From assembly GCF_036325985.1 (NCBI RefSeq), contig NZ_JAUHLI010000001.1:62001-126000 (forward strand): a stretch of 64,000 nt of DNA. Reading direction: 5' to 3'. Below, piece after piece: positions 41,289-50,090 of the stretch. This stretch comes from Alkalimonas cellulosilytica (lineage in GTDB: Bacteria; Pseudomonadota; Gammaproteobacteria; Enterobacterales; Alteromonadaceae). The notes under the pieces are model-generated. The model had not been told where the DNA came from. It did no database searches and saw nothing but the letters and a program-made list of their open reading frames with translations. Each line of letters opens with the position of its first letter. The stretch's first letter is position 1. Position numbers and translations under genes: made by a program.

Positions 41289-42152
41289 ATGCTGCGCCTT
41301 CTTCCTATGCAATACAACCATAAATTCTTGTTAGATAATCTTGAGCTGGCGGCGTTTAGCTGCAGTGAAACACAACCGGCACAGCCAATACTTTGCTTGC
41401 ATGGCTGGTTGGATAATGCGGCTAGTTTTATCCCATTGGCAAGTCACTTGCCTGAGTTACCACTGTTGGCGCTGGAGTTCCCGGGCCATGGCCATTCATC
41501 ACACCGCAGCCCGGATGCGGCTTATTATTTTTTTGACTGGGTGCAGGATGTTGTTGCCCTGTGTCGTCAGCAACAGTGGCAAAATCTTACCATCATCGGG
41601 CACTCGATGGGGGGCATGGTAGCAACCGCCCTGGCAGCGAGTTTCCCGGAATTGGTGAAGCGGTTGGTATTGATCGATACTCTGGGGTTTGTGGTCGCAG
41701 AAGAATCAACCGTTGCCAGCCAACTGCGCCAGGGGATTGATTCGCGCCTGAAACCAAACTCAGGGCGAGCCCCTTGCTACCCAAGCCTGCAAGCTGCAGC
41801 CGAAGCCCGGCAAAAACAAAGTGACTTCTCACTGACAGAAGCTTTGTTGCTGGCCGGGCGAGGGACTGTGCAGCAAGCCGGAGGGGTTCGCTGGCGGGCG
41901 GATATGCGTTTACGCCAGCAGTCGGTGTATCGGTTAAGCCCAAGGCAGGCAGAGCATTTAATTGCTGCCGTTGCATGTCCGGTACTGGCAGTTCTGGCAC
42001 AAGATGGTATGTTTAACGAACAAGCCGAAGCTTGGCGGCACCATTACCAACAGCTGAGTGTGGATAGCGTAACGGGTGGACATCATTGCCACATGACGCA
42101 AGCGCCGCTGGTCGCGGCCAGCATTCAGCGATTTTTATCTGCCGCATCCTGA
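41289..42152 (+). CDS. Alpha/beta-fold hydrolase
   Basis: A 287-residue cytoplasmic hydrolase. The oxyanion region is LCLHGWLDNAASF, the nucleophile elbow GHSMGGMVA, and the catalytic Asp and His are likely in LAQDGMF and TGGHHCHMTQA. The cap region is Gln/Arg-rich. Substrate unknown; esterase or lactonase activity is plausible. It follows the methyltransferase-like gene by 18 bases and precedes fadD by 161. Confidence 0.87.
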   Translation: MLRLLPMQYNHKFLLDNLELAAFSCSETQPAQPILCLHGWLDNAASFIPLASHLPELPLLALEFPGHGHSSHRSPDAAYYFFDWVQDVVALCRQQQWQNLTIIGHSMGGMVATALAASFPELVKRLVLIDTLGFVVAEESTVASQLRQGIDSRLKPNSGRAPCYPSLQAAAEARQKQSDFSLTEALLLAGRGTVQQAGGVRWRADMRLRQQSVYRLSPRQAEHLIAAVACPVLAVLAQDGMFNEQAEAWRHHYQQLSVDSVTGGHHCHMTQAPLVAASIQRFLSAAS

Positions 42153-42175
42153 GGTAAGATGACAGCAAGCCAATT

Positions 42176-42188
42176 GTGGCCTGACCAC
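42176..42188 (+). promoter_or_regulatory. FadR-like operator upstream of fadD
   Basis: GTGGCCTGACCAC is a near-perfect palindrome with the core GGCCTGACC, one base different from the GGTCTGACC found in the fadL promoter. It lies 126 bases before the fadD start. Confidence 0.5.
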
Positions 42189-42241
42189 TTTTGTGGGAAG
42201 ATAATGAGCTAGAGTAAAAACTCTGAAAAGGCATAGCTGCA

Positions 42242-42270
42242 TTGACAGTAAGGCCAAGCCATAATAAAAC
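42242..42270 (+). promoter_or_regulatory. Candidate fadD promoter
   Basis: A perfect TTGACA (42242-42247) is followed after 17 bases by TAAAAC (42265-42270). The leader to the GTG start at 42314 would be about 38 bases and contains the strong ribosome site AAGGAGAGG. Confidence 0.5.
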
Positions 42271-42313
42271 AGAATAAAACACTATTAAGACAAGAATTTT
42301 TAAGGAGAGGACG

Positions 42314-43972
42314 GTGGAGCAAGTTTGGTTAAAACGTTACCCAGCCGGCGTACCTGCAGAAATCAATGCCGATCATTATCATTCCTTACTGGACATCATT
42401 GAGCAGAGCATCAATAAGTTTCCGGACCATACTGCTTTTGTCAACATGGGCAAAAGCATCACCTACCGTGAATTTGATAAGCTGAGCAAGGCTTTTGCAG
42501 CCTACCTGCAAAAAGAGCTGAATTTAGGCAAAGGCGATGCGGTAGCCGTGATGATGCCCAACTTGCTGCAGAACCCAGTGGTAATCGCCGGTATTCTCCG
42601 TGCTGGATGCACTGTGGTCAATGTGAATCCACTGTATACCCCCCGGGAGCTTGAGCATCAGCTGAATGACTCCAAAGCCAAAGCCATTGTCATTGTTGAA
42701 AACTTTGCTCACACCCTGGCAGCGGTGCAGAAAAAGGTCAAAGTTGAGCACGTGATCCTGACTAAAATGGGCGATATGCTGGGCACACTGAAAGGTACCA
42801 TCGTCAACCTGGTGGTGAAGCATGTCAAAAAGCTGGTGCCAGCTTATCAACTGCCCAAAGTCATTCCATTTAAAGAAGTGCTGGAAAAAGGTCAGCACCT
42901 CAAATATCAGTTGCCGGATGTCGATGGCAGCGACTTGGCTTTCTTGCAGTACACCGGAGGTACCACAGGTGTATCCAAAGGCGCTATGCTGACGCACCGT
43001 AATATGGTAGCCAACCTGGAGCAGGCTTCTGCTTGCCTGGATCCGGTGTTGGAAGAAGGGAAAGAGCGGGTAGTCACCGCACTGCCGCTGTATCATATCT
43101 TTGCATTGACCGCGAACTTCCTGGTTTTTATGAAGTATGGTGGCACCAACTTACTCATTACCAACCCACGGGATATGCCGACCTTTATCAAAGAGCTCAA
43201 AGCTTTCCCATTCACTGCTTTAACCGGGGTCAATACCCTGTTTAACGGCCTGATGAATACGCCTGGTTTTACCGACATTGATTTCAGTCAGCTGAAAATT
43301 TCGCTGGGGGGCGGTATGGCGGTACAGCGTCCGGTGGCTGAGCGCTGGCAAAAACTGACCAAAACCCGCTTGCTCGAAGGCTACGGTCTGACCGAGTGCT
43401 GTCCTCTGGTCACCTTGACCCCTTACGATGTGGAAGGCTTTACCGGGAGTATCGGCTTGCCAGCGCCTTCAACCTTGATCCGCATTGTTGATGAAGACGG
43501 CAAGGATGTTCCAGCCGGTGAGCCGGGCGAAATGATTGTGCAGGGCCCGCAAGTGATGAAAGGCTATTATCACCGTCCTGAAGAAACCGACAAAACCATC
43601 AAAGATGGTTGGTTGTACACTGGCGATGTCGCGCGCATGGACGAGGATGGTTTTTTCTACATCGTGGATCGCAAGAAAGACATGATCCTGGTGTCAGGTT
43701 TTAATGTGTTCCCGAATGAAATTGAAGAAGTTGCTGCGATGAACGACAAGGTATTGGAAGTGGCCGCGGTTGGCGTTCCAAACGATGCGGCAGGTGAAGT
43801 GGTGAAACTCTTTGTGGTAAAGAAAGATCCATCATTGACCGCCGAGGAGCTCATTGCCCATTGCAAACAAAACTTAACGGGGTACAAGGTACCTAAGCAC
43901 GTTGAGTTCCGGGATGAACTGCCTAAAACCAATGTCGGTAAAATCTTACGCCGTGAACTGCGGGAGTCTTAA
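42314..43972 (+). CDS. fadD: Long-chain acyl-CoA synthetase FadD
   Basis: A 552-residue AMP-forming ligase that activates fatty acids for beta-oxidation. The AMP-binding motif is LQYTGGTTGVSKGAML (about residue 213), followed by LLEGYGLTECCPLV, WLYTGDVARMDEDGF, the FACS motif around DRKKDMILVSGFNVFPNE and a C-terminal catalytic Lys in KTNVGKILRREL. The start is GTG 42314 with a strong ribosome site. A FadR-like palindrome upstream links it to fadL. Its TAA stop is directly followed, in the same frame, by the rnd reading frame. Confidence 0.96.
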   Translation: MEQVWLKRYPAGVPAEINADHYHSLLDIIEQSINKFPDHTAFVNMGKSITYREFDKLSKAFAAYLQKELNLGKGDAVAVMMPNLLQNPVVIAGILRAGCTVVNVNPLYTPRELEHQLNDSKAKAIVIVENFAHTLAAVQKKVKVEHVILTKMGDMLGTLKGTIVNLVVKHVKKLVPAYQLPKVIPFKEVLEKGQHLKYQLPDVDGSDLAFLQYTGGTTGVSKGAMLTHRNMVANLEQASACLDPVLEEGKERVVTALPLYHIFALTANFLVFMKYGGTNLLITNPRDMPTFIKELKAFPFTALTGVNTLFNGLMNTPGFTDIDFSQLKISLGGGMAVQRPVAERWQKLTKTRLLEGYGLTECCPLVTLTPYDVEGFTGSIGLPAPSTLIRIVDEDGKDVPAGEPGEMIVQGPQVMKGYYHRPEETDKTIKDGWLYTGDVARMDEDGFFYIVDRKKDMILVSGFNVFPNEIEEVAAMNDKVLEVAAVGVPNDAAGEVVKLFVVKKDPSLTAEELIAHCKQNLTGYKVPKHVEFRDELPKTNVGKILRRELRES

Positions 43973-43975
43973 GTT

Positions 43976-45115
43976 CTGTTAAAGCCACTACTGCAAGATA
44001 ATGACAGCCTGCAGCAATTTTGCCTGCAGGCTGCAACCAAACCCTTATTGCTGCTCGATACAGAGTTTATCCGCCAGAGTACCTTGCAACCAAAACTTGG
44101 CTTGATCCAATTGTACGATGGCGAGGAGTTGGTGCTGGTGGATCCGCTGGCCATCAGCGACTGGCAGCCGCTGCAAAACCTGTTAGCCAATACCAAAGTA
44201 ACCAAAGTCATGCATGCCTGCATGGAGGATTTGGATGCTTTTCAGACCATAGGTATTGAGCGCATTGCCCCTTTAATCGACACCCAAATGGCTGCGTTAT
44301 TGTTGGGGCAGGGAAGCAGCGTAGGCTTTGCTGCACTGGTCGAGCAGGTCACAGGTACCCAGCTCGACAAAGGTGAGTCCCGCACCAACTGGCTGGCACG
44401 GCCGCTTCGTGATGCTCAGCTTACTTATGCTGCCAACGATGTGCTTTACTTGTTGCCGGTGTATCAACAGCTGCAGCAGCAGTTGAGTGCTGAGCAGTAT
44501 CAATTGTTGCTGCAAGAGGCAGAGCAACTGCAGCTTCGGCGCAGCATGCAGTGGCCCGATCAATTGCGTTTTATTGATATAAAGAACAGTTGGCAGTTGC
44601 CGCCTCGTGCTTTGGCCGTGTTGCAGCAACTGGTGGTATGGCGGCTGGACTATGCCAGAAGCAAAGATTTGGCGTTGGGGCTGATTTTTAAAGACGCCCA
44701 GTTGTTTGATATTGCCCGCAAGGCCCCTGCAAGTTTTGCTGCTTTGCAGGCCATTCCAGGATTGCCGGAGCGCGAGCTCAAGCGACATGGTCAGGCGGTG
44801 CTGCGTTTGGTTAAGCAAGCGTTGGACAGTGATCCGGCAGCGTGGCCACAGCCGGCTTATCATCGGGAGCAGTTTGCCGGTTACCGTGAGGTAACCGCGC
44901 AAATTCGGGATAGTGTGCAGCTTGCAGCTGGCAAACATCAGCTACCTACCGAATTGCTTGCGACCAAACGGCAACAAACCGAATATTTAAATTGGTGTTG
45001 GCGGGTGTCGGATACAGAGCGGCAAGGATTACCTGTGCCTGAGGTTCTGCGTGGCTGGCGCCGGGCACTGCTAGAACCGTTGCTCCCCAGACCTGAGCAC
45101 CTGAGTGATAGCTAA
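43976..45115 (+). CDS. rnd: Ribonuclease D, probable non-canonical CTG start
   Basis: A 3'-5' exoribonuclease for tRNA maturation. DEDD motifs are LLDTEF (Exo I), HACMEDLDAF (Exo II) and YAANDVLYLLPVYQ (Exo III), followed by two HRDC regions (PPRALAVLQQLVVWRLDYAR, second near LLATKRQQTEYLNW). The frame opens straight after the fadD stop and has no ATG or GTG before residue DTEF; the first TTG (44048) would cut off the helix and strand that precede LDTEF in RNase D. CTG 43976 lies nine bases after GGGAG and gives 379 residues, close to the 375 of E. coli. I infer that start. Confidence 0.88.
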   Translation: MLKPLLQDNDSLQQFCLQAATKPLLLLDTEFIRQSTLQPKLGLIQLYDGEELVLVDPLAISDWQPLQNLLANTKVTKVMHACMEDLDAFQTIGIERIAPLIDTQMAALLLGQGSSVGFAALVEQVTGTQLDKGESRTNWLARPLRDAQLTYAANDVLYLLPVYQQLQQQLSAEQYQLLLQEAEQLQLRRSMQWPDQLRFIDIKNSWQLPPRALAVLQQLVVWRLDYARSKDLALGLIFKDAQLFDIARKAPASFAALQAIPGLPERELKRHGQAVLRLVKQALDSDPAAWPQPAYHREQFAGYREVTAQIRDSVQLAAGKHQLPTELLATKRQQTEYLNWCWRVSDTERQGLPVPEVLRGWRRALLEPLLPRPEHLSDS

Positions 45116-45133
45116 ACTGGCTTTATACGTACC

Positions 45134-45161
45134 AAGGCTGATCTGGATCAGCCTTTTTTTT
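45134..45161 (+). terminator. Rho-independent terminator after rnd
   Basis: A perfect 10-base stem AAGGCTGATC/GATCAGCCTT (45134-45143 and 45146-45155) with a two-base centre is followed by a run of Ts to 45161. It ends the fadD-rnd transcript. Confidence 0.92.
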
Positions 45162-45260
45162 GCACGTTAAACAGTTATTTTTTCAAATAATTTTCATGTG
45201 ATCGTCTCTTGGAATGGTGGCGTAAAGTTTGAGCAACCATCAATCAATAAGGGTATTCAC

Positions 45261-46646
45261 ATGAAAGGAATAAAGCGTCTTGCTGTTTCGGCAGCCATAG
45301 TGACTTCACTTGCAGCATGCAACAGCAGCTCGGACCGTATTGAACTGCCGGTTAACCCACCACCACCACCGCCACCGCCGGTTGTTGACGCTTCGTTGCG
45401 GGTGATTCATGCGGTTTCTGATGCACCAGCAGTGAACATTTTGGCCAATGGTGATGTCGCCGTTGCTGACCTTGACTACGCTGAAAGCTCTGAGCGGCTG
45501 GAGCTTCCACCGGCTACCTACAGTGTTGCTGTCGACGCGCTGTTACCCGGTGACGAAACACTGACCGTCATCGGCCCGGTTGATCTGGCCTTTGAAGAAG
45601 CCACCAACTACAAAGTATTTGCTGTAGGCTCTGTGGTCGCCGATAGCATCATGCCTGTGGTAGTAACCTCAGACATTGAAGACATAGCAGATGGCAACAT
45701 TCGTTTGCAGGTGGTGCATGCCGCAGCTGCCGCTCCGGCAGTGGACATCCATGTCACCGCTCCCGATGATGATTTAACTGCACCGCTAGCGACACTGGAC
45801 TTCGCTGAATTTACCGGTGCAGTCGATGTTCCTGCTGGTAATTACCGGGTGCGCATTACACTGCCTGGTGAAGATACTGTGGTATTTGACAGTGGCTCGC
45901 TGGATTTAGCCGCTGGCACTGATTTGGTTGTGGCTGCCATCAATAATCGCTTTGCTGGTGACTCACCGGTATCGTTATTAGCGGTTGCCCCGAACGGCAG
46001 CTTCTTTGATGTACTGGATGCTAACAGCAAATCTGCAGTACGGGTAATCCATGGTGTCTCCGATGCCCCGGCGGTCGATGTGTTGGTAAATGACACGATC
46101 CGCTTGGTAGAAAACCTATCCTTCCCGGATTTCACTGGTTACGTCAATGTTGATCCGGATGAATACAACGTCAAAGTGGTTGCCAACGCCGACAACAGTA
46201 TTGTTGCGCTGGAGGCAGATCTGGATTTGGCTGCTGGTGTCTTCTACAGCGTGCATGCCCTGGGCTCTCTTGGCGAAGGTGACATTTCTCCTCTGGTATT
46301 AATGGATATGCCGCGCCGGGTAGCCACCGAAGCCAAAGTACGCATTATTCACGGCTCTTTCCTGGCACCCAACGTAGATATTTATGTCACGGCAACCAAT
46401 GATATCAGTGAGGCAGAGCCAGCGTTCAGTGATGTACCTTTCCTGGCTGAGACCGGTTATGTTTCACTGGCAGCGGGTTCTTATGTGGTCACTGTCACTG
46501 CAACTGGTAGTAAAGATGCAGCCATTGGCCCGGTGACTCTGGATCTGGAAGCCAATACCATTTACACCGCGATAGCTCGTGATGGTGAAGGTTTAACTGC
46601 TGATTTTGGTTTGATTCTGATGGACGATTTTGTCCAGGAAGATTAA
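45261..46646 (+). CDS. Lipoprotein with four DUF4397 repeats
   Basis: A 461-residue lipoprotein. The signal peptide ends in a lipobox (SLAAC) followed by a short linker with eight consecutive prolines. Four DUF4397 repeats of about 100 residues follow; each opens with a copy of the same motif: LRVIHAVSDAPAVNIL, LQVVHAAAAAPAVDIHV, VRVIHGVSDAPAVDVLV and VRIIHGSFLAPNVDIYV. The protein is acidic and beta-rich, so probably a surface or periplasmic stalk or adhesin. ATG 45261 is preferred (AAGGG upstream); an earlier in-frame start would mask the signal peptide. It stands alone between two terminators. Confidence 0.88.
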   Translation: MKGIKRLAVSAAIVTSLAACNSSSDRIELPVNPPPPPPPPVVDASLRVIHAVSDAPAVNILANGDVAVADLDYAESSERLELPPATYSVAVDALLPGDETLTVIGPVDLAFEEATNYKVFAVGSVVADSIMPVVVTSDIEDIADGNIRLQVVHAAAAAPAVDIHVTAPDDDLTAPLATLDFAEFTGAVDVPAGNYRVRITLPGEDTVVFDSGSLDLAAGTDLVVAAINNRFAGDSPVSLLAVAPNGSFFDVLDANSKSAVRVIHGVSDAPAVDVLVNDTIRLVENLSFPDFTGYVNVDPDEYNVKVVANADNSIVALEADLDLAAGVFYSVHALGSLGEGDISPLVLMDMPRRVATEAKVRIIHGSFLAPNVDIYVTATNDISEAEPAFSDVPFLAETGYVSLAAGSYVVTVTATGSKDAAIGPVTLDLEANTIYTAIARDGEGLTADFGLILMDDFVQED

Positions 46647-46679
46647 TTCTGTGCTTGCATCCTGACTGATGTGCAGCTT

Positions 46680-46705
46680 GGCCCACTGAAAAGTGGGCCT
46701 TTTTT
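46680..46705 (+). terminator. Rho-independent terminator after the DUF4397 gene
   Basis: The stem GGCCCACT/AGTGGGCC with a GAAA tetraloop (46680-46699) is followed by six Ts. It lies 33 bases after the stop and acts on the plus strand only. Confidence 0.92.
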
Positions 46706-46722
46706 ATGCTGGGTTTTGAGAA

Positions 46723-46983
46723 CTAACGCTTTTCATCCGGGAAACTGACATTGAGTTCAAGCACCGAAAGTTCATCGGAGCGCTGCTCTAAAGAGACAGA
46801 GATCTGATCCGCCGGGATATCAACGTATTTGCGAATCACCTCCAGGATATCGCGTTCAAGCTGGGGCAGATAATCGGGGCCAGAGCGGCGATTGCGCTCA
46901 TGGGCCACAATGATTTGCAGCCGCTCTTTGGCGGTACTGGCGGTTTTCTTCTTGGTGGAGCGAAAATAATCCAGTAATGACAT
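46723..46983 (-). CDS. minE: Cell division topological specificity factor MinE
   Basis: An 86-residue protein that stimulates MinD ATPase and keeps MinC/MinD away from mid-cell. It begins MSLLDYFRSTKKKTAS, the membrane-binding start, followed by the anti-MinCD helix AKERLQIIVAHERN. I use the ATG at 46983, behind GGAGG; an upstream in-frame ATG would overlap minD. Last gene of minCDE. Confidence 0.97.
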   Translation of the reverse strand: MSLLDYFRSTKKKTASTAKERLQIIVAHERNRRSGPDYLPQLERDILEVIRKYVDIPADQISVSLEQRSDELSVLELNVSFPDEKR

Positions 46984-46987
46984 GCGG

Positions 46988-47797
46988 CTAACCTCCAAAA
47001 ATCCGTTTCAGTAATCCTTTTTTCTCCACCGTTAAAAAGCGGAAATCGACGTTATTGCCAAGCAACCGGCTCACCGTATCCAGATAGGCCTGACCAGCAT
47101 CGCTGTCTTGATCCAAAGTGACCGGTTGGCCAGAGTTGGATGCATTCAGCACCGCCTGCGACTCCGGGATGACACCAATCAGTGGAATCGCCAGAATTTC
47201 CTGTACATCCTCCACGCTCAGCATTTCGCCTTTAGCGACCCGCTCCGGATTGTAGCGGGTGAGGAGTAAATGTTCTTTGATCGCATCTTCACCACGTTCT
47301 GCCCGGCGTGATTTACTGCTGAGCATGCCTAAAATGCGATCCGAGTCGCGCACGGAAGAGACTTCCGGGTTGGTAACCACCACAGCTTCATCGGCAAAAT
47401 ACAGCGCCATCATGGCACCGGCTTCAATGCCGGCTGGCGAGTCACAGATAATGAACTCAAAATCTTTCGCCAGCTCGTTCAGTACTTTTTCCACGCCCTC
47501 TTTGGTCAGCGCATCTTTATCGCGGGTTTGTGATGCCGGCAGAATAAACAGGTTCTCGACCCGCTTGTCTTTGATCAGGGTTTGTTTCAGGTTGGCTTCA
47601 CCATTGATGACATTGACAAAGTCGTAAACCACCCGGCGTTCACAACCCATGATCAGATCCAGGTTGCGCAAGCCGATATCAAAATCCACGATCACAGTTT
47701 TATGACCGCTTAACGCCAAGCCTGTGCCAATAGCAGCGCTGGAGGTGGTTTTACCCACACCACCCTTGCCTGAGGTCACCACGATAATTTTTGCCAT
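46988..47797 (-). CDS. minD: Septum site-determining ATPase MinD
   Basis: A 269-residue ParA/MinD ATPase that oscillates on the membrane. The deviant Walker A is SGKGGVGKTTSS (residues 9-20), with VDFDIGLRNLD and FIICDSPAGIE after it, and the C-terminal amphipathic membrane-targeting helix is KKGLLKRIFGG. It lies between minC and minE. Confidence 0.98.
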   Translation of the reverse strand: MAKIIVVTSGKGGVGKTTSSAAIGTGLALSGHKTVIVDFDIGLRNLDLIMGCERRVVYDFVNVINGEANLKQTLIKDKRVENLFILPASQTRDKDALTKEGVEKVLNELAKDFEFIICDSPAGIEAGAMMALYFADEAVVVTNPEVSSVRDSDRILGMLSSKSRRAERGEDAIKEHLLLTRYNPERVAKGEMLSVEDVQEILAIPLIGVIPESQAVLNASNSGQPVTLDQDSDAGQAYLDTVSRLLGNNVDFRFLTVEKKGLLKRIFGG

Positions 47798-47829
47798 GGT
47801 TGCAATTCCTTCTAGTTATTCGGTTGATG

Positions 47830-48522
47830 TTACAGCTCGCTAATAGCGATACTGTTGTCCTGCATCCGGATGCAGGCTGCTTTATTCCAATACTCACCTT
47901 GCAGGCTGTCGCTTAACCAGTAATGCCCGGCTATCGAGACTAATTCGGCCTGCAGGTGGTGACAAAAAATTCGTTTGCTGGTATCGCCACTGGCACCGGC
48001 GATGGCTTTACCACGTAAGGTGCCATAAATGTGGATGTTGCCATCGGCGATCACTTCTGCACCAGCACCAACCGAACCCCGGACAATCAAATCTGCGCCT
48101 TTGGCGTAAATCTGTTGGCCAGAGCGGATGGTTTGCTCCACCAGCTTGCTCTGCATGGGTACCTGCTCGACACGGGCGTCATCCACCGGGCTTGATGGGG
48201 TAGCGACAGGTTTGCTGTCCTGGCCCAAACGCAATACCGCCAGGCCTGCCGCCTGAGCCTGCTGTTTTTGCTCCGCAGTTGCCCCGGTCACACCGACCAA
48301 AACCAGCTTCAGTTGCTGAAATAGCTGTTTTAATGCATTAAAATCAAGTGATTGATGTTCTGGTGTAAGTTGAATCACCATAGCAGCCTGATGAAAAAAG
48401 CCCGGCGCCTGGTCGAGTTTCTGTTGCAAAGCGGATTGCAGGCCGGCGACACTCAGGTCGTTGCTATGAATGACCGACAGCGTAAACAGGCTGCCTTTCA
48501 GCTCAAAGAATGGTTCAGACAT
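47830..48522 (-). CDS. minC: Septum inhibitor MinC
   Basis: A 230-residue inhibitor of FtsZ polymerisation. The N-terminal domain (1-105) is the FtsZ-inhibiting part; a short linker leads to the C-terminal beta-helix (RSGQQIYAKGADLIVRGSVG, ADGNIHIYGTLRGKAIAG), which binds MinD. First gene of minCDE, 32 bases before minD. Confidence 0.96.
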   Translation of the reverse strand: MSEPFFELKGSLFTLSVIHSNDLSVAGLQSALQQKLDQAPGFFHQAAMVIQLTPEHQSLDFNALKQLFQQLKLVLVGVTGATAEQKQQAQAAGLAVLRLGQDSKPVATPSSPVDDARVEQVPMQSKLVEQTIRSGQQIYAKGADLIVRGSVGAGAEVIADGNIHIYGTLRGKAIAGASGDTSKRIFCHHLQAELVSIAGHYWLSDSLQGEYWNKAACIRMQDNSIAISEL

Positions 48523-48765
48523 AGTTTGGTATGATCATCTCAATTGGTTGAATGCAGCGCACATTCAGCTGTTGTTGTATTTGTAATGGTATTCTGTTTT
48601 ATCCAGGCTTAGCCGCTTTATCACAGAGAACGGAATAGGGCGACCCGGTTGGGTGAATTTCATCCTGTTAACTCTGCATCAGGGCGGGAAGCGCGGTACA
48701 AGCCAATGGCTTCATGGTATAGTTTACTGCAGTGTTAGGCAAGTTTGATAAAGTGATTTTACGCC
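48523..48765. promoter_or_regulatory. Divergent spacer between minC and ycgL
   Basis: This 243-base gap holds no gene I can support. It must contain the minC promoter on the minus strand and a ycgL promoter on the plus strand; TATAGT at 48719-48724 is a possible plus-strand -10 without a good -35. Confidence 0.3.
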
Positions 48766-49044
48766 ATGCTGTGTGCCGTTTATAAAAGTCTGAAAAAAGA
48801 CCAAACCTATCTGTATATTGAGCGTCGGGATGATTTTGAAAAAGTGCCTGAAGCCTTGCTGGCCACTTTTGGTAAGCCCGAGTTGGTGACACTAATTAAC
48901 CTTGAAAAACGAACTTCTTTGGCTTTGACCGATCTGAATAAACTGAAGGCAGAGCTTCGTGATAAAGGCTACTACCTGCAGTTGCCTCCGCCGGCGGAAG
49001 ATTTGCTGGCAGAGCACAAAGCATTCATCACAACAAAATCATAA
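48766..49044 (+). CDS. ycgL: YcgL family protein
   Basis: A 92-residue cytoplasmic protein with the YcgL fold: MLCAVYKSLKKDQTYLYI at the start and the FGKPELVTLINLEKRTSLALTD core. In E. coli ycgL lies beside minC as here. Biochemical role unknown. Confidence 0.95.
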   Translation: MLCAVYKSLKKDQTYLYIERRDDFEKVPEALLATFGKPELVTLINLEKRTSLALTDLNKLKAELRDKGYYLQLPPPAEDLLAEHKAFITTKS

Positions 49045-49055
49045 ACGGGAGTATT

Positions 49056-50069
49056 ATGCGCATAAGTTGTTGGATCAAGGCCACCGCTCTTAGTATGTTG
49101 CTGGCTTTTCCGCTGTTGGCGAAACCAAGTTTCACCGAGTACGCCGAAGGCTTGCGGCAAGAAGCGGTTGAGCGTGGCTACGATGCCGATTTGATCGAGC
49201 AGGTTTTTTCCAGTCTGCAATTCCACGAGCGGGTGGTCACGGCTGATCGCAATCAACCGGAGCGGGTGGAAACACTGGATACTTATCTTCCCAAACGGGT
49301 GAGTGAAACCCGGATCCGGATGGCGCGTGAACGCTACCAGCGCTATCAGGAGCAATTAAAAGAAGTGGAAGCCCGCTATGGTGTGCAAGGGCGCTTTATT
49401 GTTGCTCTGTGGGGCCTGGAAAGTAGCTTCGGTCGCTTTATGGGCAACCACTCAGTGCCTTCTTCGCTGGCAACCTTGGCCTATGAAGGGCGGCGTGAGG
49501 CTTTTTTCCGTAGCGAGTTCTTCCATGCCATGGATATTCTGGCTGCAGGCCACATCGAATTGGACGAGATGAAAGGCTCCTGGGCTGGTGCCATGGGGCA
49601 AAGCCAGTTTATGCCCAGCTCGTTTTTATCCTATGCGCAGGATTTTGATGGCGATGGCCGCAAAGATATTTGGGGCAATCAGATGGATGTGTTTGCTTCC
49701 ATAGCTAACTATCTGAAAAGACTGGGTTGGGATAACAGCCAAACCTGGGGCCGGGAAGTGAAGCTGCCAGAGAATTTCTCCATGGATTATGCCATTCCTC
49801 GTGGTACGCCTAATCGCGCCGCCTGGCTGCGTGAGTGGGCACGTACTGAGCGCACACTGGCTGAGTGGCAGGCGCTGGGGGTACGGCGGTTGGATGGCCG
49901 TGATTTACCCGAGCGTGAGATCAAAGCGGCTTTGATTTTACCGGATAATGAAGGTGGCCGGGCGTATTTGGCCTATGATAATTACAAGACCCTGATGCAC
50001 TGGAATCGTTCCTATTACTTTGTCACCAGTGTTGGCTATCTGGCCGATTTAATTGCAGCGGGCGAGTAA
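49056..50069 (+). CDS. MltB-like lytic murein transglycosylase
   Basis: A 337-residue exported transglycosylase of the SLT/MltB family (GH103). The signal peptide ends PLLA/KPS without a lipobox, so unlike E. coli MltB it is probably soluble. The catalytic Glu is in ALWGLESSFGRFMG (about residue 127), with the family blocks GSWAGAMGQSQFMPSSFLSYAQDFDGDGRKDIW and SIANYLKRLGW. It cleaves peptidoglycan glycan strands to 1,6-anhydro products. It lies between ycgL and ycgM with a GGGAG ribosome site. Confidence 0.93.
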   Translation: MRISCWIKATALSMLLAFPLLAKPSFTEYAEGLRQEAVERGYDADLIEQVFSSLQFHERVVTADRNQPERVETLDTYLPKRVSETRIRMARERYQRYQEQLKEVEARYGVQGRFIVALWGLESSFGRFMGNHSVPSSLATLAYEGRREAFFRSEFFHAMDILAAGHIELDEMKGSWAGAMGQSQFMPSSFLSYAQDFDGDGRKDIWGNQMDVFASIANYLKRLGWDNSQTWGREVKLPENFSMDYAIPRGTPNRAAWLREWARTERTLAEWQALGVRRLDGRDLPEREIKAALILPDNEGGRAYLAYDNYKTLMHWNRSYYFVTSVGYLADLIAAGE

Positions 50070-50090
50070 GCCCTGTGAAGCGAGTGAGTT

